In this document: positions 57,066 through 64,000 of the stretch, piece by piece
Layout: every line of letters begins with the position of its first letter
How positions within the stretch are numbered: the first letter of the stretch is position 1
Assembly: GCF_027595985.1 (NCBI RefSeq)
Contig: NC_073302.1
Span: forward strand, 15,494,311-15,558,310
Length of the DNA stretch: 64,000 nucleotides
Source of the DNA: Sorex araneus
Taxonomy: Eukaryota; Chordata; Mammalia; Eulipotyphla; Soricidae
Direction: 5' to 3'
Notes under the pieces: generated by a model
Told to the model about the DNA's origin: nothing
Seen by the model: only the letters and a program-made list of their open reading frames with translations
The model's database searches: none
Position numbers and translations under genes: made by a program

Positions 57066-60000
57066 CAGGTGTTCATGATTCTTGATCATCAACTGAGGTC
57101 GGAACTCCGGATTTCTTCTCTCATTTGAGTGAAATGTGATATTACAACCATAGCTCTTTCGATTCCTCTTTGGGATACCTGAGTAGCGTTCTCATCCTGT
57201 TTTCACAGGGCCCAGGTCTCTGAGGCATATGTTAGTGCAGGAAGAATGGTGGAGTAGAAAAGATGTGCCCACAGCCGGAGGTTCATCATCCTCTTAACTT
57301 TTTTGACACACTTGAAGGTGTTCCACGCTGCTTCCTTCCTCCTGTGCAGTTCTGGCGCCAAGTTGTTCTTCATGTTGAGTTCTTGAACCAGATACACATA
57401 GCTGCTGAATTCAGAGATGTTCATTCCATTGAGAGCAAATGGAACAGCAGGGACTAGTTTGTTTTGCAGAAACATTGTTTCGGTGAGATTCAGCTGCAGT
57501 CTGACCTTTCTACACTCACGGTCAAAGTCGGCCAGCATTGTGCCTCTTGGTTAATATTTGGTGTTATTAGAACAATGTCATCAGTGAAGCGGAGGTGGTG
57601 TAGGTGCCTGTCTATCTTCACTCCCATTCCTTCCCATTCCAGTCGTCATATGATATTGTCGAGAGTGGCACTGAAGGGTTTTGGTGAAATGGTATCACCC
57701 TGCCGAACCCCTCTATGTCAATGATCACTTCCTTGTAGAATGGTGAGATCCTGGTGGTGAATCCATAATATAGCTCACGGAGGATCTTGATGTACTGAGT
57801 TTGAACGCCCTGTTTGGCTAGGGCTTCAATGACTGCTTCAGTCTCAACAGAATCAAAGGACTTCTTTAAAACAATAAATGTTAGACAGAGCGGCATCTTG
57901 AACTTCTTGAAACTTCAATGAGCTTGCTCACTGTGTGTATATGGTGGATCATGCTGAATCCTTTTCAGAACCTGGCTTACTCCCATGGCTGTCCATTGTC
58001 TAGTGTTTTAACTATTCTATTCAGGATGACTTGAGTGAATAACTTGCAGACAATGGATAACAGGCAGATGGGGCAATAGTTGCCAATGTCGTGGATTTCT
58101 CCTTTTTTGTAAAACGGGACAGTTCTGCTGGTTTTCCGTTGGGATGGAAACTTGCATATGGACAGGTAGCGTGTGAATAGCTTGGCCAGTGTATTGACGA
58201 GCACTGGTGGCAGATTCTTCAGGTGTTCGGTTCTGACCTTGTCTGGACTGGTTGCTGTAAACTTCCTTACCGATGAAATGGCATGTCAGATTTCGGAAGG
58301 GAAAATTTTGGGAATAACATATCCATCCTGTGGAATTTGGTATGTGGGATGTGGGCAGGTGGACGTAGCTATCAAAGAGATCCAAGTAGAAGTCGTGAAT
58401 AATCCTCTCCACTGCCCTTCTGGAAGATATAATAGATCCTTCAGTATGTTGGAGGGCAGTCATCTTGGTCTTGTAGTTGGTAAAGTACAGGTAAGCATTG
58501 CAAATGCTTTTCCTGGATTCTTCACCATCAGCCAACACTGCTGCTCTTTTCTCTTTGAACTCTTTCTTTATCACTTCTCTGCACAGCTTTTCGAGCTCAG
58601 ATATTAGCTTGTGATTGCTTGAGACTTGTGCCAAACCATGTTGGTGAATGAGCTCGAGAGTTTCCAAAGACAGGCATCTGTTTGTGGCTTTCCTACTTCT
58701 GGCATTCCTTGAGCAGTCATGGAGGTGCTGAAACAGTTGATTGTATTCCTCGTTGATGTTGTCAAGGACAGCATCTTCCCACATTGCTGCAATAGTGCCA
58801 AAGAGCTCCCAGTTGGTGGTCATTCTGATATTTCTTTTTACACTTAAACTTTGCAGTCCTTTCTTTCAGTTCCATGAAGTAGAATTTTGCACAAAGGATA
58901 TGGTGATCCGATCCCATTTGAAATTTTGGAACAACAGCAACATTAGTCCAGCAAAACCATTGATGGAATGTGTTGTGGTCAAATTCATTGTGGAACTGTC
59001 TACTGGGAGACTCATATGTCCAACATTTAGATTCAGTCTTCTGGAACTGTGTGTTACCATGGATGGTCTTGGTTAACATGATGAACTCAGAGAGTCTCTC
59101 ACCCTGTTCGTTCCATTCTAGGCCATGGGTCCCAATGTGGAGTTCTTTGGGCGACCTTCTTGGTCCTATCTTGGCATTAAAATCACTGACAATGATCTTG
59201 TAGAAGCTGTGGTCTTCTTTCTTGAATTTCTCCAGCTCCAGGTAGAACTTCTCAATTTCTTCTTCATCGTAGTTGGATATTGGTACATAGATGATGAAGA
59301 TAGAAATGAAGATGACTACCCTGCCAATAATGAGCCACATCTATTCAAATGTAAGCGTCCCATTCGGGTTGTTAGACATTCAAACGAATCAATGCTCATG
59401 ACCAAGTTCATGTTGACGAGGACACCTACACCACCAATGCCTCTACTATCAAATGTTCCGAGGAACAATTCTTCTCCAGTGTTGAAAATGGGATGATGTG
59501 ATTGATGCCTTCTCATCTCGGTCAATTCAATGACATCATTCTTGATCTTCTGTGCTTGCACCATCGTGTCCTCAATGGATGCTTCCGATGCCAGAGTACG
59601 TGCATTGAAAGTACTGACAGTCATTTTAGTCCTTCATTTTGGCAGCCTATTTCATCCCTGAGATTTTATCAGTCTGTCCTTGCTCATCCTTCTTTTTTTA
59701 TTTTTTGAATTTTTTAGTTTTTTTTCTTGCTATCCTTCTTAATGCTGACATATTGGGAGATCTTTCAGGGAAAGGGGAATGAGGCCCATTGTTGTTATTG
59801 TTTTTGGCATATCGAGTATGCCATGGGTAGAATGCCATGCTCTACCTTGCGGGCGGGATACTTTAGGTAGCTTGCTGGGCTCTCCGAGAGCAATGGAGGC
59901 TTTTACTGTGGCCTCTAATCGCCCTTAGAGGTGTTCTCATGGTTTACACCATATTTGACCCCCATCAGATATGGTGCGGAAATTATAAAAAATGGGTATT

Positions 60001-60165
60001 TAGTGTTTTTTTATGTGTTGCACAGCCACTTCCAGAAAGCAGCCTGGAGTGTGGCAGCAGCTGGGTAGTGGAGGTAGTGGAGGTTGGCTGATGAGTTATT
60101 TATCTGGCACCTGTAGGGTGGGTCATCTGGGTGTGATCCCTGGGTTATGATCCCATGGATCATGA

Positions 60166-61236
60166 TGTATCCATGAAAAAACACCTGTGAAAATTATAAC
60201 GTAGAGGAAATTATTCAAGAACTGGTAATTGTTGGCAAACAGTTGTTTATAATAGGGGCTATATGCATTTAGAAATAAACAAATACATTGACATGAAGAT
60301 ATAATGAACATTGGACATTGGAAAATGTACATGATTGAAGAGATGCATGGAAACTCTGTGTTCCAATGCAGATTCCTTAAACAATAACATGTATCAAGCA
60401 CAACTTAAATCTTTTTGAACACTCAGCAGAGTTTAGGGGCTACTCCTGCAAGAATTCACAGAACTTTGATGCTGGATCTTCTGCATGCAAAAGTGTACTC
60501 AATGTTAAGTGATTTCTTCAGTCTAAGACCCAAAACTTAATGCTAAGATGCAGAGATCAGAGACTGTGAATGCTGTGGAAATCCAAGGTGTCCGTGTTAC
60601 TCATGAGTAGCATGCAAATCATTCAGAGTTTGACATGACTTAAGCTTGCAGGTCCTGACAGTTTTACCAATATTGAACATCATTTGTACATGAGTATGGC
60701 ACAAGCAAATATTTTTTATGAAGGTAAACATTTAGATAAATGAAAACTGTTGTTTATGAAAAGGGGCAGAGTATATGAAAAAAATAGTGAACATGATAGG
60801 GGTTATAAGAAGGCTACTGGTTATATAATACTACATAACAAGTCATCCAACAAATCGGCATCTTGAAAGTACAAACATTTATTATATTTGATAAGTAGGT
60901 GACATGACAGATGACTTTTAATAAATATTTATATTTAAACAAGTTACAAATATTATGCCAATACTTGGAAAAGTGACTGCCTTTATTCATTTAAATAATA
61001 ATATGCCAGACAGTTTAGAAATATTTACATGTTTTCTAAATTTATCATCAAAACATGTCTATGATTATATGTCACTCTTGTCTTAATACATTTATTAGTA
61101 GATTTAATTTTTAAATGGCTATTTATAAACTTTCTACAATATGTCTGATTCTGTGAATGGAGAAGAAACTCCGGGATAAAATCATGCCTTCATAGTATTT
61201 ATATCAAAATAAAGGAAAGATTGACAACAGATACCT
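60166..61236. other. Unassigned AT-rich sequence with an old SINE trace
   Basis: 60411-60530 ('agcagagtttaggggctactcc', 'gatcttctgcatgcaaaagtg') is a faint minus-strand SINE. Otherwise nothing recognised. Confidence 0.4.
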
Positions 61237-61246
61237 ATAAATAAGT

Positions 61247-61412
61247 CACTGTCATCCCGTTGCTCATCGATTTGTTCGAGCAGGCACCAGTAACATCTCT
61301 CATTGAGAGACTTATTGTTATTGTTTTTTGCATATCCAATACGCACGGGTAGCTTGCCTGGCTCTGCCGTGCCGGCTTGATACTTTCGGTAGCTTGCCGG
61401 GCTCTCCGAGAG
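61247..61412 (-). mobile_element. Head-less RTE-derived short element with 10 bp target duplication
   Basis: A 166 bp insertion that starts, in minus orientation, exactly at 'ctctcggagagcccggcaag'. This is the point where head and body meet in the chimeric SINE and in the composite elements. It ends with the RTE ORF-end codons and 'gacagtg'. Flanked by exact 'ataaataagt' at 61237-61246 and 61413-61422. Confidence 0.93.
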
Positions 61413-61422
61413 ATAAATAAGT

Positions 61423-62299
61423 AGGCAGTCAAATATTGTATATTATTTGTTGGATTCGAGTAGCTTAATCAAGTAGCAAAAGAGAAAGGAGAGTAATTAA
61501 AGAGACTAAGAAATGCCCAGTATTGTACTGCCAATTTGGGGTGAAACAAATATTCCATTTTTAGTCTGATCTCAAGATGTGCTAGTAATTGCATATTACA
61601 TCCTAAAATCAAGAACGTCTAGGCTTTTTTAGATTTAACTTCTTTAGCTGTGAAGATGCTTCCAACACTGAGTCAGAAAAAGTCTCAGCTCAAATAGGGA
61701 AATGATTCACATACTAGAACATCCTCAGCTTCCAGCCTGGGAATGTCAGAAACTGACTTCCCTCTAGGAATAAGACAACTGCAAATTTAGCTTTGTATCC
61801 AAACTCTCCAACATTCAATAAAGAAAGCATCTATCTTCCTGACAGATAAATCTTTTCTAGAAACCGGTGTAGACCTGCCTTCACTCTCTGGACCATGATG
61901 TCAGATTAAACACATCTCTGGCCAGGTAATATGTATTCTGAATTAAACCTTGTTTACAATGAGTTTTCCCTCTCTTACTAAATGAGAGAGCATAATCAAT
62001 TTGAATAAAATCTGTGAGCTGCAAAAGTGGGGAACAGACATCTACCAACATTTGTCATGAATTTGTGTCTAGCTTTTTGTATAGTCTAGTGATCAATAGT
62101 AAATACATGGAAGAAGATCCATTAGTAGATATTAATCTGGTTTAGAGTAAGAAAAAATAAAGAAAAAATAGGAATTTATAGGGATAGAGAAGATGGTAGA
62201 AAAGAGGGGTGTTGGGGAAATAGGAGAATTAGGATATTTTTGTACACAAAGACAAAAAAAAATACCAATGTCCTGTAAGGAGAACAAAAACACAGTTCC
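61423..62299. other. Unassigned AT-rich sequence
   Basis: No gene or repeat recognised. Confidence 0.4.
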
Positions 62300-62400
62300 T
62301 CATCATTTCTTCCTGAGTTTGAGAGCTGTGTGACTTGAGTCAATCACATAGCCTCTCTGTGACTTGGCTCCATAACAATTGCTCCCATCTATAAATGTTC
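62300..62400 (+). mobile_element. MIR SINE relic (core)
   Basis: 'gagctgtgtgacttgagtc', 'aatcacatagcctctctgtg' and 'ctcccatctataaatg' follow the MIR core. Confidence 0.6.
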
Positions 62401-62674
62401 ATAAGTCACATTTCCTGAACAATATGTAAAGGAAAGTGCCTGTGTTCTATGAAAAGAAAGAAATATGTGACATTCAAATTCAAAGTAGGTTAGTTTTCCA
62501 CTTCCAGATAGAGAGTGAAATAGAAAAATTGTGTCTCCAACACAAGATAACTAACTTAGTCAAGCAGATGATTCCAAGGGGGTTGCTCAGACACATGGTT
62601 AGTGCACCTGCCCCTGCACATGCAACCACAATTGTTTCTCATCAAAAAAATATTACTGTTTACTGTTCTCTGAG

Positions 62675-62770
62675 CAATTATTGTTTGCCAAACACTAGCT
62701 AAATAATTTATGAACATTGTTTCATTCAATTTCACAAAATCCCTGAGTTAGTATTACTATAGAATAAATA
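62675..62770 (-). mobile_element. MIR SINE relic (3' part)
   Basis: 'attattgtttgccaaacac', 'tttcattcaatttcacaaaa' and 'gagttagtattactatag' follow the antisense MIR 3' part. Confidence 0.55.
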
Positions 62771-63724
62771 ACTTTCTGTTTGAATTATCTGGGATTCATT
62801 TTTCAAAATTTCCACTTCATTTTGCATATATGCTCTCTCTCTTCACCATTAAGTGGATGCCATTTCAGTGAATGACGATGGTCTTCAAGTTGTTTCTCCT
62901 CAATTTAAATACAGTACTTCAGTCATTTTCCTTGCACCAATGAACCATTCCATAATACTTTGAGCTGATCAGATCAAAATTGTTCAGGAAAATTTAGCAC
63001 CAGCCTGTTCCTACATGCTGAGTTGGCTCTGGTTATTTCTTAAACGTTCTGCCTTTGCTCATACACTTCCAACACGAGAACTCAATGCCCATCAATCACT
63101 TGTGACATGGCCCTCTCAGCAATTCTTCCACAGAAACCTTGACTGAGGAATTTCTTTGGCATTAGCAAGTCAGTACTTCACCATGGATTCTTCTTCAAAG
63201 CACTTGAACTCAGATGATGTGCATATCTTATATGAGACAGACAAACAAGACTAGAAAATGGCTAGAAAGACAGTGATCTGGCAGGTGTCCATGATGGCTG
63301 GTGGGTTTGGGTAGGGTAGAGGAGTGAGAGCCAGGCCAAGAGCACTAGGTATGAAGGTTAAGAAAAAAAAAAAGGTAGAGACTTCTCATGACTCTGCCAA
63401 TCCCATACTGTGTGTCCTTGGCATTTCTTTCTAAAGCTCTCAGCAATCATCTTTAAAAGTGGGGGACACATCTTAGCTAATTTGGGAAAGTACCTGGCAG
63501 AGATGCCACTGGTAGACATTAAGAATCAATCATGGTACTTTTTCCCACTGAGGTATGAAGAGTCCTCATGTTCTTCTCAGTACCACGCCAGGTAGCCTAA
63601 ACAAGCAGAGCTTGCAAATAATTTAGAATATATCTATCATTTCTTGATGAAATTATCCCAAGTATTTATTTTGAATGGATTTTCATTTTTAGACAAAGGT
63701 AAGTACTGTCCAAAGAATCACAAA
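62771..63724. other. Unassigned sequence
   Basis: No gene or repeat recognised. Confidence 0.4.
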
Positions 63725-64000
63725 GTTAGGTTCAGAAGACCCCATTTAAATTTTGGTTTTGATAGGTATCATTTCTGTGACCTTAAGCGAATCAAGTTAT
63801 CTTTATCTGCCCCTCTCTTTTTGGCCACAGCTTTTCTCTAAGCCTAAAACAATGGAAATAATTGTTTTCCATTGTTTCAATATCATATCAATATCATAGA
63901 GGTCAAATGGAGTCAAATGAGTTAACTTCAAAAGCGATATGTGAGTGCATACCTTAAGTCTTTTAACATATTCTGGCACCTTGTAGATATTGAATCTCCT
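63725..64000 (+). mobile_element. MIR SINE relic, running to the window edge
   Basis: 'atttctgtgaccttaagcg', 'aatcaagttatctttatctg' and 'ctggcaccttgtagatattg' give the MIR core and 3' end in order. A 12 bp inverted repeat (63847-63858 and 63866-63877) lies within it. Confidence 0.65.
63847..63877. repeat. 12 bp perfect inverted repeat
   Basis: 'aaacaatggaaa' and 'tttccattgttt' around a 7-base centre. Confidence 0.9.

Larger units (their letters stand above)
56013..57083 (-). repeat. 19 bp target duplication around the composite L1-ended element
   Basis: 'tcaggtgttcatgattctt' occurs exactly at 56013-56031 and 57065-57083. Both copies derive from the RTE that was interrupted. Confidence 0.97.
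55892..59624 (-). pseudogene. RTE ORF: endonuclease-reverse transcriptase, inactivated
   Basis: The start chosen is the Met at 59624 (MTVSTFNARTLASEASIED), where the apurinic-type endonuclease begins. The endonuclease core lies at about 58800-59340, with DFNAKIGPRR, GTHGLEWNEQGERLSEF and, near the end, KFQMGSDHHILCAKF (the SDH motif). A linker with LSLETLELIHQHG follows at about 58450-58800. The reverse transcriptase spans about 57540-58200, with GNYCPICLLSIVCKLF and FTDD at 57577-57588 as a variant of the F/YADD catalytic box, both aspartates kept. The thumb and C-terminal part (57203-57538) has RRKEAAWNTFKC and LPALTYASETWAL. The last codons (RDKWRRY and so on) lie beyond the insert, at about 55890-56012. 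There are at least five frame changes plus stop codons, and about 60 codons expected between the insert's two sides seem to be missing. It is not functional. Confidence 0.88.
55866..60154 (-). mobile_element. Near full-length RTE-clade LINE, split by a 1.03 kb insert
   Basis: The minus-strand element runs from a non-coding 5' region (60154 to about 59625) through an endonuclease/reverse transcriptase ORF to a tail of 'acaagtgat' units at 55866-55890. Without the insert at 56032-57064 plus its duplication it is about 3.2 kb, the usual RTE size. The 3' untranslated part is very short: the tail follows the last codons almost directly, as known for RTE. The ORF is broken. By eye the protein is closer to nematode RTE-1-like proteins than to ruminant BovB. 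From memory, an RTE (RTE1_Sar) has been reported as shared between parasitic nematodes and the common shrew (Dunemann and Wasmuth 2019). I believe this is a copy of that family. Confidence 0.88.
55855..60165 (-). repeat. 11 bp target duplication around the RTE LINE
   Basis: 'atggatcatga' at 55855-55865, directly next to the RTE repeat tail, and again at 60155-60165, at the far end of the RTE 5' region. Confidence 0.8.

Noticed and set aside
56379-57128. Overlapping GC-rich frames suggesting a gene or CpG-island promoter
   Set aside because: All lie inside the inserted composite element bounded by exact 19 bp duplications; the CpG density is that of a young retroelement.

Overview
The window is mammalian nuclear DNA, most likely from a shrew and probably the common shrew Sorex araneus. 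It is AT-rich, has no compact operon-like coding, and is crowded with retrotransposons. The dominant short element is a tRNA-headed SINE with intact-looking pol III A and B boxes and an A-rich tail, matching the shrew SOR-type SINE as I remember it. A near full-length RTE-clade LINE is also present; its protein looks like nematode RTE, which fits the RTE element reported in the common shrew. MIR and L2 relics place the host among mammals.

I found no exon of a host protein-coding gene. The long open frames are translations of (GAAA)n arrays, of SINEs, or of LINE fragments. The only RNA-gene-like sequence is a U6 snRNA retropseudogene at about 24.5 kb.

Layout. 0-11 kb: a truncated RTE-type SINE, an L1 ORF2 fragment, SINEs, L1 3' ends, a hAT relic, a candidate 0.83 kb LTR and a SINE nested in a SINE. 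11-20 kb: few recognisable young repeats, one large GAAA array, MIR fragments and a possible regulatory-type block near 18.1-18.5 kb. 20-31 kb: a 533 bp solo LTR splitting an older SINE, the U6 retrocopy, further SINEs and a second GAAA array. 31-43 kb: two long composite elements with an RTE-like body, many SINEs, and a third GAAA array growing out of a SINE tail. 43-55 kb: mostly unique sequence with SINEs, L1 3' ends, a tRNA/RTE chimeric SINE and a 19 bp perfect hairpin. 55.8-60.2 kb: an RTE on the minus strand with an 11 bp target duplication, itself split by a 1.03 kb L1-ended composite element with its own 19 bp duplication. 60-64 kb: unique sequence, a head-less RTE-type SINE and MIR relics.

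The most interesting structure is modular. A body made of the 5' part of the RTE fused to the last codons of its ORF and its short tail is found with a tRNA-like SINE head, with a long unrelated head, or with no head. The same tRNA-like head also sits on an A-tailed SINE of the L1-mobilised kind. Two LINE machineries therefore appear to share SINE heads in this genome. All family names are assigned by eye, without database searches.
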